A stretch of 58,526 nt of DNA from Hyella patelloides LEGE 07179 (GTDB taxonomy: Bacteria; Cyanobacteriota; Cyanobacteriia; Cyanobacteriales; Xenococcaceae), in NCBI RefSeq assembly GCF_900659865.1, contig NZ_LR213776.1:1-58526 (forward strand). Direction: 5' to 3'. How positions within the stretch are numbered: the stretch's first letter is position 1; the number at the start of each line of letters is the position of its first letter. The notes under the pieces were generated by a model. That model saw only the letters and a program-made list of their open reading frames with translations, searched no databases and was not told the origin of the DNA. The translations under genes were made by a program, and so were the position numbers. Below are positions 17,395 to 27,237 of this stretch, one piece after another.

Positions 17395-18211
17395 TAAATT
17401 ATCCTATTATCGAACTACTCATAATTTCAAAAACTATGCTGAGTTTGAAACTTTAGAGCAGTTTAAAGAATATTGTATTTGGGCAAAAGCTAATAATCGT
17501 AAAATCTATATTTTAGGTAATGGCTCTAATACTTTATTTGCCCGCAAAAATATTAAATCGCTAATTCTTAAAAATCAACTGCACAAGAAGATCGATGTAT
17601 TATCAAAAAACAAAATTAGAGCATCTTCATCTACTTTAATAAGAGATGTTTTAAAATACTGTTTTGATAATTCTCTTGATTCTTTCTATTATCTGGCATC
17701 AGTTCCAGCTACAATTGGCGGAGCATTAGCTATGAATGCTGGAAGAGGTAAAAGTTTTCAGCGCACTATTTACGATTTCGTTGAGACTGTTGATTTTTTT
17801 GATTTTGAAGACAATCGTGTTAAAACTCTAACTAACGAAGAAATTGTCAAGAGTTATAGACAAACAATATTTACTGGTATTCAGTCGAAGCTGATTTTGA
17901 GTGCAGTATTTAAGTTTCAGAAAATTCAGTTAGAAGGCAATCCCATCACGCAAAGATGTATATGGTCAAAAGAAAATCAAGATTATTCTGCACCTAATTG
18001 TGGTTCTGTATTTAAGGAAGCCGATCCTTATATATTGAATAAATTAAGAGGTTGGCATATCAATAAAGCTAGTTTTTCTTCTAAAACAAATAATTGGATT
18101 TTAAATAAATCTGAAAGTTATATTCCGCTAATGTTACTAATTACAGCAGCAAAAATAATTCATTTTTTAAAAAGAAAAATAGCTAAAATTGAAATTATTT
18201 TTGTGGATTAA
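17363..18211 (+). CDS. MurB-like FAD-binding protein (UDP-N-acetylenolpyruvoylglucosamine reductase family)
   Basis: A 282-residue homologue of MurB, close to the family length. FAD-binding motifs are GNGSN (52-56) and PATIGGALAMNAG (115-127). SYRQTIF (164-170) matches the MurB YR-S motif. GSVFKEAD holds Ser215, the equivalent of the proton-donating Ser in GSFFKNP. A possible catalytic Glu is at 277 in KIEIIF. MurB reduces an enolpyruvyl ether to a lactyl ether on a UDP-sugar. Because it sits between an acyltransferase (32-nt overlap) and a pyruvyltransferase, it may act on a sugar of the exopolysaccharide rather than on peptidoglycan. It could also be the cell's only murB; that cannot be judged from this window. 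Confidence 0.75.
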   Translation: MLSPIQSITSNKLSYYRTTHNFKNYAEFETLEQFKEYCIWAKANNRKIYILGNGSNTLFARKNIKSLILKNQLHKKIDVLSKNKIRASSSTLIRDVLKYCFDNSLDSFYYLASVPATIGGALAMNAGRGKSFQRTIYDFVETVDFFDFEDNRVKTLTNEEIVKSYRQTIFTGIQSKLILSAVFKFQKIQLEGNPITQRCIWSKENQDYSAPNCGSVFKEADPYILNKLRGWHINKASFSSKTNNWILNKSESYIPLMLLITAAKIIHFLKRKIAKIEIIFVD

Positions 18212-18262
18212 ATTAATTTTCTAGATTTAAAATACTAGGTCTTTCAACAAGGAATAAAGAAA

Positions 18263-19423
18263 ATGAAAGTAGGAATTATCACTTTTCATCATACTACCAA
18301 CTTTGGTGCAACATTACAGACTTATGGATTGTGGAAAGCAATTAAAAATCAAGGGCATAAGGTTGAAATAATTGATTATAGACCAGCTTCAGCTACTCAA
18401 TACTATCGGGAACGAATTATTAATCCTATTAGTTGGAATTTTGATTTTTTACCCTGGTTGAAACTTTTGCTGAAATATTTTTTTCCTGGTTTGGCAAAAT
18501 ATATTAAGATGAGGCTTTTCTTGATATCTGAATTGAATTTAAGTGAGAAAAAATTTATCAATAAAGAACAATTAAAATCTTTTCTAGAATCAACAAAAAA
18601 CTATGATGCTATAGTCTGTGGAAGCGATCAAATTTGGTGTATTAATTCCATCAGAGGATTTGACACTTCTTATTTTTTGGACTTTGTTAATAATAATTGT
18701 CGCAAGTTAAGCTACGCAGCTAGTTTGGGTCCAGCAGATAGTTTTGAAGAACATTGTGAATATATTAGTAAGTTAATTAGGGATTTTGATAATGTTTCTG
18801 TACGAGATAGCAATAGTTTGAATTTAATTAGGCAAAATTGTGGTATTTCAGCAGTTAAAGTTCTCGATCCTACATTTCTTGTTAATTACCAAAAGGTTTT
18901 TAATTTAAGAAAAAATCCTATTAATAAAGAGTATCTTTTGTTGTATATAGAAAAAATCATGAATTCTCAAGAAATTGAGTTTATTCAGTTTCTTGCAAAA
19001 AAAAGAAATTTAACTATTATTTCAATTGGAGAGCCTTGTTATATAGCAAATAAAACCATAGTTAATCTTAGTCCTACTGATTGGTTGAGTTATTTTAATC
19101 ATGCTTCTTATGTAATTACTAATTTTTACCATGGAACTATTTTCTCTATAAAATTTAACAAGCAATTTACAACTCTTGCCAGAAAAAGCAAATTAAACAA
19201 AACTGGTGATTTATTAAATGATTTGGGCTTAAGCAATAGATTTGTAAGTAATATTCAATCTAACTTGTTTGAGCAGCAATTAAAAGAAATTAATTACGAT
19301 ATTATTGGCAAAAAATTAGAAACTGAAATATCAAAATCAAAGACTTATCTATCTGATGCTTTAAATGGGAATCAATATAAAACTGCACCACTAAGTACGA
19401 TAGGAACCAGTACAAAAAATTAA
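18263..19423 (+). CDS. Polysaccharide pyruvyl transferase family protein (CsaB-like)
   Basis: A 386-residue protein starting MKVGIITFHHTTNFGATLQT, the typical beginning of this family, with CGSDQIW (about 116-122), the SYAASLGPAD segment, SVRDSNSLNLI and VITNFYHGTIFS as further family blocks. Members transfer a pyruvate ketal from phosphoenolpyruvate to a sugar; in several bacteria such ketals anchor S-layer proteins or add charge to exopolysaccharide. It lies 51 nt after the MurB-like gene. A pyruvylated polysaccharide is inferred; some relatives have undefined acceptors. Confidence 0.8.
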   Translation: MKVGIITFHHTTNFGATLQTYGLWKAIKNQGHKVEIIDYRPASATQYYRERIINPISWNFDFLPWLKLLLKYFFPGLAKYIKMRLFLISELNLSEKKFINKEQLKSFLESTKNYDAIVCGSDQIWCINSIRGFDTSYFLDFVNNNCRKLSYAASLGPADSFEEHCEYISKLIRDFDNVSVRDSNSLNLIRQNCGISAVKVLDPTFLVNYQKVFNLRKNPINKEYLLLYIEKIMNSQEIEFIQFLAKKRNLTIISIGEPCYIANKTIVNLSPTDWLSYFNHASYVITNFYHGTIFSIKFNKQFTTLARKSKLNKTGDLLNDLGLSNRFVSNIQSNLFEQQLKEINYDIIGKKLETEISKSKTYLSDALNGNQYKTAPLSTIGTSTKN

Positions 19424-19443
19424 GGTTTAGGCAAACACAAACA

Positions 19444-20406
19444 ATGAATGTATTATCAGATAAACCACTTGTAAGTGTCATCATCCCAACCTATAATCGC
19501 GCTGATTTAATCTGTCAGACTCTTAATAGTGTACTTAGACAATCGTATCAAAATTTAGAAATTATTGTTGTTGATGATCGCTCTACAGACAATACTGAAA
19601 CAGTAATTAACAGTATTAACGATCCTAGAATTCGCTATCTTAGCCACTCAACTAACCAGGGAGGTGCAGCAGCACGTAATACAGGTATTGATGCAGCCAA
19701 AGGTGAATATATAGCCTTTTTAGATTCTGATGACGTTTGGGTTGCTAATAAGCTAGAGTTACAACTTGCTTCGATTCTCCAATCTGATAATCCCCAAAGA
19801 GTAGTGAGTTATACTCAAGCATTTTATAGTGCATCGGGAATTTCGGAGTCTACTTATACAGCGTTTGATAATCGCTTTTTTGTTCCTAAAAGGGGGAAAG
19901 AATTAACAGAATCTCTGGGAGATTATTTATTTTGTCATGAGGGAAAAGCATTAACTAGCACTTTAATACTACACCGTTCTCTCGCTTTAGGAACTCGTTT
20001 TCGAGCAAGCTTGAGAAAGCATCAAGATTGGGATTTTTGTCTAAGACTAGAAGCTAGAGGAGCAATATTTTCCTTTATTCAACAGCCTCTTACTATTTGG
20101 AATGGCGATCCTAAATTAGAACACGTTGGGAGAAAAGTTGACTATCGACTGTCAGAAAGCTTTATGACAGACTGTCGAACTTATGTTTCATCTAAGGCTG
20201 CTACAGCTTTTTTACTGGATAAAGTAGTTCCATTTTTAATCCAAGACGGAACGAGAAAATTATATTGTCAAAAAATATTTTGCCAGGGATTAGTACACAA
20301 ATTAATTTCTGGTAAACAATTTACCAGAATTACTGCTCGATTGTGGTTGAAAAAATTAAAAACATTACGCAAATTAAATTTTATGAGAAGAGTATTGTCT
20401 TCTTGA
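19444..20406 (+). CDS. Glycosyltransferase family 2
   Basis: A 320-residue GT-A enzyme. The N-terminal block PLVSVIIPTYNRADLI, the VVDDRSTDNT nucleotide-binding segment and the metal-binding LDSDDVW (DSDD at 94-97) are clear. HQDWDFCLRLEARG carries the later acidic motif with the likely catalytic base. There is no transmembrane segment, so it probably works at the inner face of the plasma membrane on a lipid-linked glycan. It lies 20 nt after the pyruvyltransferase. Donor and acceptor are unknown. Confidence 0.85.
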   Translation: MNVLSDKPLVSVIIPTYNRADLICQTLNSVLRQSYQNLEIIVVDDRSTDNTETVINSINDPRIRYLSHSTNQGGAAARNTGIDAAKGEYIAFLDSDDVWVANKLELQLASILQSDNPQRVVSYTQAFYSASGISESTYTAFDNRFFVPKRGKELTESLGDYLFCHEGKALTSTLILHRSLALGTRFRASLRKHQDWDFCLRLEARGAIFSFIQQPLTIWNGDPKLEHVGRKVDYRLSESFMTDCRTYVSSKAATAFLLDKVVPFLIQDGTRKLYCQKIFCQGLVHKLISGKQFTRITARLWLKKLKTLRKLNFMRRVLSS

Positions 20407-20507
20407 AGATTTTTACTAACGAAATAGACTAAAGTGTCGCAGATTATTAATCAATTTCTAAGTTTATATCCTGTTCTTTATAGCTAAAATAATATGCGGT
20501 ATTTAAG

Positions 20508-21476
20508 ATGACAGCCATTACCAGAAAAATCCACCAATTTAATCAACAGCTTCAGACTCAGTTATGGACTAAATATTACATAGACTATGATTTGTCATCT
20601 GAAAACACAATTCTTTTAGCTGGATGTGGAAGAAGTGGAACTACTTGGGTTTCCAATATTATTAATTACCAAAACAAGTATCGTTATATTTTTGAACCTT
20701 TTTGCTTGGAAGAAGTTGATGTTTTTAAATCTTTAGATTTTGGTAATGGGAAATATCTCAGACATGACGCAGAAGACAAAGAATTATTAAAAGTTGTTAA
20801 ATTTATATGTTCGGGTAAACTAAGGAATAAATGGTGCGATCGGTTTAATCAAAAGTTTATTACTGATCGAAGATTAATTAAAGTGATTCGGATTAATCTG
20901 CTTTTAGGGTGGATAAATCATAAATTACCCAGTATGCCAATTATTTTATTACTCAGACATCCTTGTGCTGTAGCAAATTCAAAAATTCAACTTAATTGGA
21001 AGACAAGTATCAATAAATATTTAATTCAAGAACAATTAATACAAGATTTCTTGCATCCTTTTATCGACACAATTAAAGCAATTAACAACCAAGGAGATGC
21101 TTTTGAAAAAATAATATTAGCTTGGTGTATAGAAAACTATGTTCCTCTCAAACAATTTGAAAAGAAAAAACTTTGTATAGTTTTTTATGAAAAACTTTGT
21201 ACAGAACCAGAGTTAGAACTCAAAAAAATCTTTTCTTTTTTAGGAGATAAGGATAACAAATATCTTACACATAACTTTAGAATACCATCGCAGCTTAGTC
21301 GGCGATCAAGTTCGATAATTACAGGGGAAAATTTAACAGATAGTTGGAAAAAAAATATTACTGAAAGACAAATCAAAAAAGCTATGGAAATACTAAGTAT
21401 ATTTGGTTTAGAGCAAATATATTCACATAATTCAATACCTGAAAGCCAAAATTTAAAGATATTAATGGCTAGTTAA
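20508..21476 (+). CDS. Sulfotransferase family protein (first of two in the locus)
   Basis: A 322-residue protein. GCGRSGTTW (39-47) is the 5'-phosphosulfate loop for PAPS, and LLLRHPCAVANSKIQL (about 145-160) is the 3'-phosphate-binding motif. VFYEKLCTEPELELKKIFSFLG is the usual late block of carbohydrate sulfotransferases. The expected reaction is transfer of sulfate from PAPS to a sugar hydroxyl. It lies among glycosyltransferases, so the polysaccharide is the likely acceptor. A second, different sulfotransferase is at 30244-31086, and sat (ATP sulfurylase) is at 43780. Confidence 0.85.
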   Translation: MTAITRKIHQFNQQLQTQLWTKYYIDYDLSSENTILLAGCGRSGTTWVSNIINYQNKYRYIFEPFCLEEVDVFKSLDFGNGKYLRHDAEDKELLKVVKFICSGKLRNKWCDRFNQKFITDRRLIKVIRINLLLGWINHKLPSMPIILLLRHPCAVANSKIQLNWKTSINKYLIQEQLIQDFLHPFIDTIKAINNQGDAFEKIILAWCIENYVPLKQFEKKKLCIVFYEKLCTEPELELKKIFSFLGDKDNKYLTHNFRIPSQLSRRSSSIITGENLTDSWKKNITERQIKKAMEILSIFGLEQIYSHNSIPESQNLKILMAS

Positions 21477-21519
21477 TTTTTGGGTGAGTCTTGTTTTTTA
21501 TGTAGTTCAAGAAAATAAT

Positions 21520-22650
21520 ATGAATAGACCAAAACCGAAAGTCAGTATTTTAATGTGTGTCTATAATGGGGAAGCTTACCTACAAGAAGCTGTAGACAGT
21601 ATTCTACAACAAACTTTCCCAGACTTTGAGTTTGTAATTGTTGATGATGGTTCAACAGACAGCAGTTGGCAAATTCTTACAAAATATAGTAAACAAGATT
21701 CTCGAATTGTTCTCATTAGTAACGCAGAAAATCTTGGTTTAGAAAAATCTTTAAATAAGGGATTAGCGACTGTTAAAGGAAAATATATTGCTCGTCAAGA
21801 TGCAGATGATGTGTCTTTACCAAATCGTCTGCAACTACAAGTAGATTTCTTAGATGCTCATCCAGAAGTAGGTGCATTAGGCTCTTCTATAGAATTTATC
21901 GATCGCGAAAGTTTAGTTTTAAGACAATTAGAAGTAGCTACAGACCACGACTCTATAGAAGCTCTACTATTAGTTAATAACTGTTTGTGGCATTCATCAA
22001 TGATGATGCGTCGTCACCTATTACAAGAGTTAGCAGGATATAACGAAAATATGCTTCACGCCGAAGATTACGATCTTTGGTGGCGCATCAGTCGTCACTC
22101 TCGCTTGGCAAATTTACCAGATATTTTATTACAGTACCGCCAAGATAATGTCTCTGCTATTAGCAAACTCAAACGCCAGCAACAGCTTGAATGCGCTCAA
22201 AAAATCTCCCTCAGAGCAGTCCAGGAAAGTTTACCAAAAACTGCTTTAAATATAGATAAGCTAGCTTACGAGCGATTTTGGTGGGCATATTTAGGATTAA
22301 TAGACCCTCAATCTTATCAAAAATGCTGGTATAGCGATCGCGGAAAATCAGAGTTACTCCGATGGCAGGATATTAGGCAGCTTCAGCCATTTTGGGATTT
22401 ATTGGCAAACCATCCAGCAGGGGCGAAAATTTGGGGATCCCGACTATATGAATTAGTCCTTTATTGTTTGCGTATTCGACAAACATCTACAGGGCTTTAT
22501 TTGCTTTGGGTTGGCTGGCGACAGTTACAAATGCCAATTTCTTGGTCGATAGTTTTCAGAAGTTCAACCAAACCTTATCTACCCAACTTTTTCCATCGAC
22601 TGTGGCGAATTAAGCAGCAAAAACAGCAAAAACCTCTATTTTCTAATTAA
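21520..22650 (+). CDS. Glycosyltransferase family 2
   Basis: A 376-residue GT-A enzyme from the ATG at 21520, where the family's usual start (PKVSILMCVYNGEAYLQEAV) follows directly; an upstream GTG at 21484 adds 12 unrelated residues. VIVDDGSTDSS and ARQDADDVS (DADD metal site) are present, and HAEDYDLWWRIS carries the ED motif. Residues 220-376 form a long helical tail. It lies 43 nt after the sulfotransferase. Donor and acceptor are unknown. Confidence 0.85.
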   Translation: MNRPKPKVSILMCVYNGEAYLQEAVDSILQQTFPDFEFVIVDDGSTDSSWQILTKYSKQDSRIVLISNAENLGLEKSLNKGLATVKGKYIARQDADDVSLPNRLQLQVDFLDAHPEVGALGSSIEFIDRESLVLRQLEVATDHDSIEALLLVNNCLWHSSMMMRRHLLQELAGYNENMLHAEDYDLWWRISRHSRLANLPDILLQYRQDNVSAISKLKRQQQLECAQKISLRAVQESLPKTALNIDKLAYERFWWAYLGLIDPQSYQKCWYSDRGKSELLRWQDIRQLQPFWDLLANHPAGAKIWGSRLYELVLYCLRIRQTSTGLYLLWVGWRQLQMPISWSIVFRSSTKPYLPNFFHRLWRIKQQKQQKPLFSN

Positions 22651-22695
22651 TTTATTCTAATTAACTTGCTATTGGATTACGGAGTAGTCCCAAAC

Positions 22696-23916
22696 ATGAA
22701 AATTCTACATATTAATCAATCAGATATTTCAGGAGGAGCAGGTATTGCAGGTTATCGCTTGCACCAAGGCTTATTAGATCGGAAGCTCGATTCTCGACTA
22801 TTGGTAGGTCAAGCTCAAACTAAGAGCGATCGCGTAGCCACAGTTCAACGCAAACATCGTCTAGAAAATCGTCTGTTTCGCTTATCTCGTTATTTAGGAC
22901 TGAACAACCTCAACCTGATTAGCAGCTTCGATATACCCAAACACCAGTTTTACCAAGAAGCCGATGTTTTAAATTTTCACAATTTACACACTGGTTATTT
23001 TAACTATCTAACAATTCCCAATCTGACCAAAAATAAACCTGCTGTGTTTACCCTCCACGATATGTGGAGTTTTACTGGTCATTGTGCTTATAGTTATGAT
23101 TGCGATCGCTGGAAAAGTGGTTGTGGGCAATGTACTTATCTAGATAGTTATCCCAACGTCCAAAGAGATAACACACAGATTGAATGGAAGCTCAAAAATT
23201 GGGTTTACAGTCGCTCTAACTTGATTGTTGTCACCCTCAGTCAATGGTTGACCCAACAGGTCAAACAAAGTTTACTCAATCGCTTTCAGATTCATCATAT
23301 TCCCAATGGGATTGATACTGAAGCATATCAACCGTTAGAGCGTGAATTATGTCGCAAAATACTAGATATTCCCCCCCATAGCAAAGTCTTGATGTTTGGA
23401 GCGCAAAGTCTAAGCGACTCTCGTAAAGGAGGAGATCTACTCTTAAAAGCTTTACAAGCATTACCACAATCTTTAAAAGCTGAAATCGTGCTGTTGACAA
23501 TGGGTAGTAGTAGTAATCAGATTACTCAAACTGTAGGCATCAAAGCAATTAATTTAGGTTATTTAGAAAGAGATCGCTTAAAATCGGTGGCATATTCGGC
23601 TGCGGATTTATTCGTGTTTCCCACTCGTGCGGATAACTTACCCCTAGTTTTACAAGAAAGTATGGCTTGCGGTACGCCGATGGTTTCTTTCAAAGTTGGT
23701 GGTGTTCCCGATTTAGTCCGTCATAACGTTACTGGTTATTTAGCCACTCCAGAAGACACTGAAGATTTAAGTCGAGGTATCGTGCAGCTTTTAGAAGATG
23801 ACGAGTTACGTCAACAAATGAGCCAAAATTGTCGAGCGATCGCACTTGCAGAATATGGAATCGAAATTCAAGTACAACGTTATGTCAACCTATATCGTCA
23901 GGCGTTGCACAATTAA
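22696..23916 (+). CDS. Glycosyltransferase family 4
   Basis: A 406-residue GT-B enzyme. MKILHINQSDISGGAGIAGYRLH is the usual acceptor-domain start. TLHDMWSFTGHCAYSYDCDRW is typical of GT4 members acting in colanic-acid-like pathways. The donor domain has FPTRADNLPLVLQESMACGTPMVSFKVGG, the E-x7-E region. ATG 22696 is preferred over a TTG 30 nt upstream. The four-cysteine cluster in CDRWKSGCGQC is common in this subgroup. Sugar specificity is unknown. Confidence 0.85.
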   Translation: MKILHINQSDISGGAGIAGYRLHQGLLDRKLDSRLLVGQAQTKSDRVATVQRKHRLENRLFRLSRYLGLNNLNLISSFDIPKHQFYQEADVLNFHNLHTGYFNYLTIPNLTKNKPAVFTLHDMWSFTGHCAYSYDCDRWKSGCGQCTYLDSYPNVQRDNTQIEWKLKNWVYSRSNLIVVTLSQWLTQQVKQSLLNRFQIHHIPNGIDTEAYQPLERELCRKILDIPPHSKVLMFGAQSLSDSRKGGDLLLKALQALPQSLKAEIVLLTMGSSSNQITQTVGIKAINLGYLERDRLKSVAYSAADLFVFPTRADNLPLVLQESMACGTPMVSFKVGGVPDLVRHNVTGYLATPEDTEDLSRGIVQLLEDDELRQQMSQNCRAIALAEYGIEIQVQRYVNLYRQALHN

Positions 23917-23982
23917 AAAGCGATCGAAAATATAACAACTACTCATTATTTTTTAGTTTTAACACTCAGTACTTATTTAATC

Positions 23983-24918
23983 ATGTTACTTGTTTCTAAT
24001 ATTCCTACTCTCCAAGACTTACCTGCAACACCACCAGGAAAAACAGGATGGCCCTGGACAGAGCAAAGCAAACCATTACCCGCTAAGATGCCTAATGGCT
24101 CTGATTGGCCCCGTATTAGTATTGTGACTCCTAGCTACAATCAAGGAGAATTTATTGAAAAAACAATTCGATCTATTTTGCTTCAGGGCTATCCCAACCT
24201 CGAATACATTATTCTTGATGGTGGTTCTACAGATCGAACTGTAGAGATTATTCGTAAATACGAACCTTGGCTTGACTATTGGGTAAGCGAACCAGATAAA
24301 GGGCAAAGTGATGCGATTAACAAAGGATTTAGTCGCACTAGCGGACAAATTTTAGCTTGGTTAAATAGCGATGATTATTATCTTCCTCAAGCCTTAGAAA
24401 CGGCTGGTTCTTATCAATGGCAAGAAAATATTGGAGCGATTGTTGGTATTGGACATGGTGTAGATATAAAAGGAAAAATTTCAAAGACAATCCAATCTCC
24501 CGAACTAAACTTTACTGCCTTTTTAGATTGGATGGACTATTCTAATTTTTCCCAACCATCCTGTTTTTTTACAAAAAAAGCTTGGCAAGAATGCGGGCCT
24601 TTAGATGTAGAGCGTAATTATTGTATGGACGTAAAGTTATGGCTTGATATTAGTAAAAAATACAAATTTGCTCCAATAAATCAAAGTCTTTCCCATGCTT
24701 TAGTTCATCAAGGTAGTAAAACTATTGGTCAAGGACAATATAGTCGAGCAGAAACAATTTTATTACTTGCTGAGTATGGAGGAGAAGAAATTGCCAAAAA
24801 AGAGTTATTCGATTTGATGGATATGCTTACTCACTATTTATTGTTAAAAAAACGTATTCAGAAAAACCCTCTTGTGAAATATTTTCTAATGCCTATTTAT
24901 CGGAAATTCCATAATTAA
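23983..24918 (+). CDS. Glycosyltransferase family 2
   Basis: A 311-residue GT-A enzyme. An N-terminal leader with the cyanobacterial motif TPPGKTGWPWTEQ precedes PRISIVTPSYNQGEFIEKTI. LDGGSTDRTVEII and SEPDKGQSDAINKGF follow, with LNSDDYY as the metal site and MDVKLWLDI as the later motif. It ends in TAATG, overlapping a possible start of the next gene by one nt. Specificity is unknown. Confidence 0.85.
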   Translation: MLLVSNIPTLQDLPATPPGKTGWPWTEQSKPLPAKMPNGSDWPRISIVTPSYNQGEFIEKTIRSILLQGYPNLEYIILDGGSTDRTVEIIRKYEPWLDYWVSEPDKGQSDAINKGFSRTSGQILAWLNSDDYYLPQALETAGSYQWQENIGAIVGIGHGVDIKGKISKTIQSPELNFTAFLDWMDYSNFSQPSCFFTKKAWQECGPLDVERNYCMDVKLWLDISKKYKFAPINQSLSHALVHQGSKTIGQGQYSRAETILLLAEYGGEEIAKKELFDLMDMLTHYLLLKKRIQKNPLVKYFLMPIYRKFHN

Positions 24919-24944
24919 TGAAAGGTATTTATAGAAGTAATAAC

Positions 24945-26156
24945 ATGAAAAATATTAACTTAATTCAGATTACAGAATATCTTCCTCCTCACCTTAATGG
25001 TATTGGTCATTATGCTCATAATTTAGCTCAACAATTACAGTCTCAGTACGATGTATCGACTTCTTTTATATTAATAGATAAACAAAAGAAATCATCTTTA
25101 GACAATGGCTCTGATTTTACAACTTATTACTTATCTCAACTAGCAAACTCTTTGGAAGTAGCTGTAAGTAGATTAACCGAGTTAAAAGCAGCAGAAAATA
25201 ATACTATTATTTTGCACTTCGAGCGAGGTATTTACGATCGCTTTATTGACGACAAATTTTACAGAAGATATGGGTTGTCTTTTCAGTTAGCAAAAGCCAT
25301 TAAAAAAATCAAAATAAAACATCCAAATACCCAAATAATTACAAATTTTCATGAGTTTCTTTATCCATCAATTTTACAACAAAGAGACTATTTACTAAGA
25401 CCGTTACAAAATTATTATATGCGATCGCTACTTAAATTATCTGATACAGTAGTTTGTAGCAATCCAGTAGTCGAACAACAAATAAAACAGCTATATCCTT
25501 CAGTAAATATCAATCTTATCCCCGTTTTTTCTAATATTAAAGAGCCATCATGGGAACAACTAAAAACTAAAAGATTGGGTCATTGGGTACTTTTTGGCTC
25601 TACAGATAACTTAAAGCGTAATACAATTAATTTTATTCAACACCTACCAATAATCAAAAAACAATTACCAATTAATCAAGTTAACATTATTGGAGGTAGT
25701 TACAACCCTAGTATTATTGAGCTAGTAAAACAATTAAAAAAATCAATTATTAATGTAGATTACCATCCCAATCTTTCTAATAAAGAAGTAAGTAAATTTT
25801 TTGCTCAAGCTCAATTTTGCTATCAATATTACTTTAATACTCCTCAAGCAAAAAACCCAGGTCTAATTTTCAAATCAGGAGTTTTCGCCAATGCTTCCGC
25901 TCATGGAGTAATTTCTGTGATGGGCAATCAAGGAATAGAAACTGCTCTTAATTATTTGAATTATCCAGGTTTTATTTATATGCAAAACAATAGCTTACAA
26001 ATTAATTCTCAATTCAATTTTGATTTATGGAGCAAAGAAATACATAATTGGTATCAACAATACTGTAGTTTATCTCAGGCAGCTAAAACCTTTGAGACAA
26101 TAATTAAGCAAAATCTTTCTTGTCGTGCGATCAAGCAGTATGCTTCTATTTCGTAA
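24945..26156 (+). CDS. Glycosyltransferase, GT-B fold
   Basis: A 403-residue protein from the ATG at 24945; an in-frame ATG at 24918 overlaps the previous stop and would add nine residues. The start IQITEYLPPHLNGIGHYAHNLAQQL is a GT4-like acceptor domain. HWVLFGSTDNLKRN and NIIGGSYNPSIIELV look like the donor-domain Rossmann strands. The C-terminal half lacks the usual clear E-x7-E signature, so it is a divergent member. It has no signal peptide and lies inside the operon. Role in glycan assembly is inferred from context. Confidence 0.65.
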   Translation: MKNINLIQITEYLPPHLNGIGHYAHNLAQQLQSQYDVSTSFILIDKQKKSSLDNGSDFTTYYLSQLANSLEVAVSRLTELKAAENNTIILHFERGIYDRFIDDKFYRRYGLSFQLAKAIKKIKIKHPNTQIITNFHEFLYPSILQQRDYLLRPLQNYYMRSLLKLSDTVVCSNPVVEQQIKQLYPSVNINLIPVFSNIKEPSWEQLKTKRLGHWVLFGSTDNLKRNTINFIQHLPIIKKQLPINQVNIIGGSYNPSIIELVKQLKKSIINVDYHPNLSNKEVSKFFAQAQFCYQYYFNTPQAKNPGLIFKSGVFANASAHGVISVMGNQGIETALNYLNYPGFIYMQNNSLQINSQFNFDLWSKEIHNWYQQYCSLSQAAKTFETIIKQNLSCRAIKQYASIS

Positions 26157-26199
26157 ACAATTTTCTTGATTGATATTAAGTGCGTATTTTTGATTAGCT

Positions 26200-27237
26200 A
26201 TGATTAACACAATTAAAAAGAATCAAACTAAATTAATTCCTAAAACCTGTCATAATCGCTGGATGAGTGACAAATATAAAGAGAAATTAGTATCCGTTAT
26301 TATCCCAACTTATAATCGAGAAGAATTAATTCAAGATGCGATTCAATCTGTTAGAAATCAGACCTATAGACCTCTAGAATTATTGATTATTGATGATGGC
26401 TCGACTGATAATACTAGATCGGTGATTGATCGATTTAAATCACAAACAGAGCAAGATCGAGAAATCACAATTCGTTATTTATTTCAAAAGCAAAAAGGAG
26501 CGCAAGCTGCTAGAAATTTAGGACTAATTGAATCACAAGGAGAGTATATTCAGTTTTTAGATTCAGACGATATTCTCATCAGTCAGAAAATAGAATGGGG
26601 AGTAGACCAGTTAAAAATAAACAGTTGTTCTCTGGTCTATTTTTTGACCCAAGAAACAGATCGAGATTTAAAGCCGATTCCTCACCATTTTTGTGGGAAA
26701 AATAGTTCCCAATGGCACAATGATGTTATTGATTATTTATGGCACACTTCCGCCCCACTTTATCGCAGAAGTGTTGTTAAAGAGATTGGCCCTTGGTTAG
26801 AAAATTTAAGTGGCAGTCAAGATTGGGAATATGGGGCAAGAATCAAACTTTATAAGTATCAATCATTATACGATAATCGGGTTGGTTCTTTATTTCGAGA
26901 TCATCAAAACCACCGTATTAGCGTTTCAAAATTTGACTATAAGTACACTCATAGCGCAGAGTTAGCTTACGATTATATTCTTAATTTGGCTCGTCAATTA
27001 AACTATTTAGACACAAAATTGGGTTCTCGTTTTGTACGTCTGTATTTAACTAGAGCTTTAGAATTTCATCAGGCTAATTATTACCAAGAGCGAGATCGAT
27101 GTTTGCGAAAAGCGTTGGAATTACCCTCCTCTAAAAATTTAGTTTGGTTTATTACTTACTTGTGTCAAATATTACCCAATAAATTTCTTTTAAACTCTAT
27201 CAACAAAGCTTTAGTAATGAGGAGGACTATTAAATGA
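26200..27237 (+). CDS. Glycosyltransferase family 2
   Basis: A 345-residue GT-A enzyme with KLVSVIIPTYNREELIQDAI (from about residue 30), IIDDGSTDNTRSVI, the metal site QFLDSDDIL and SGSQDWEYGARI. The first 28 residues are an extra basic leader. It overlaps the next gene by 4 nt (ATGA). A strong Shine-Dalgarno GAGGAGG (ending 8 nt before the next ATG) lies within its last codons. Sugar specificity is unknown. Confidence 0.85.
   Translation: MINTIKKNQTKLIPKTCHNRWMSDKYKEKLVSVIIPTYNREELIQDAIQSVRNQTYRPLELLIIDDGSTDNTRSVIDRFKSQTEQDREITIRYLFQKQKGAQAARNLGLIESQGEYIQFLDSDDILISQKIEWGVDQLKINSCSLVYFLTQETDRDLKPIPHHFCGKNSSQWHNDVIDYLWHTSAPLYRRSVVKEIGPWLENLSGSQDWEYGARIKLYKYQSLYDNRVGSLFRDHQNHRISVSKFDYKYTHSAELAYDYILNLARQLNYLDTKLGSRFVRLYLTRALEFHQANYYQERDRCLRKALELPSSKNLVWFITYLCQILPNKFLLNSINKALVMRRTIK

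Noticed and set aside
23898-23925. Second SDR copy at the end of a GT4 gene (AGGCGTTGCAC followed by GCGATCG)
   Set aside because: Only 11 nt match the core, the hairpin is absent and the gene is not disrupted.
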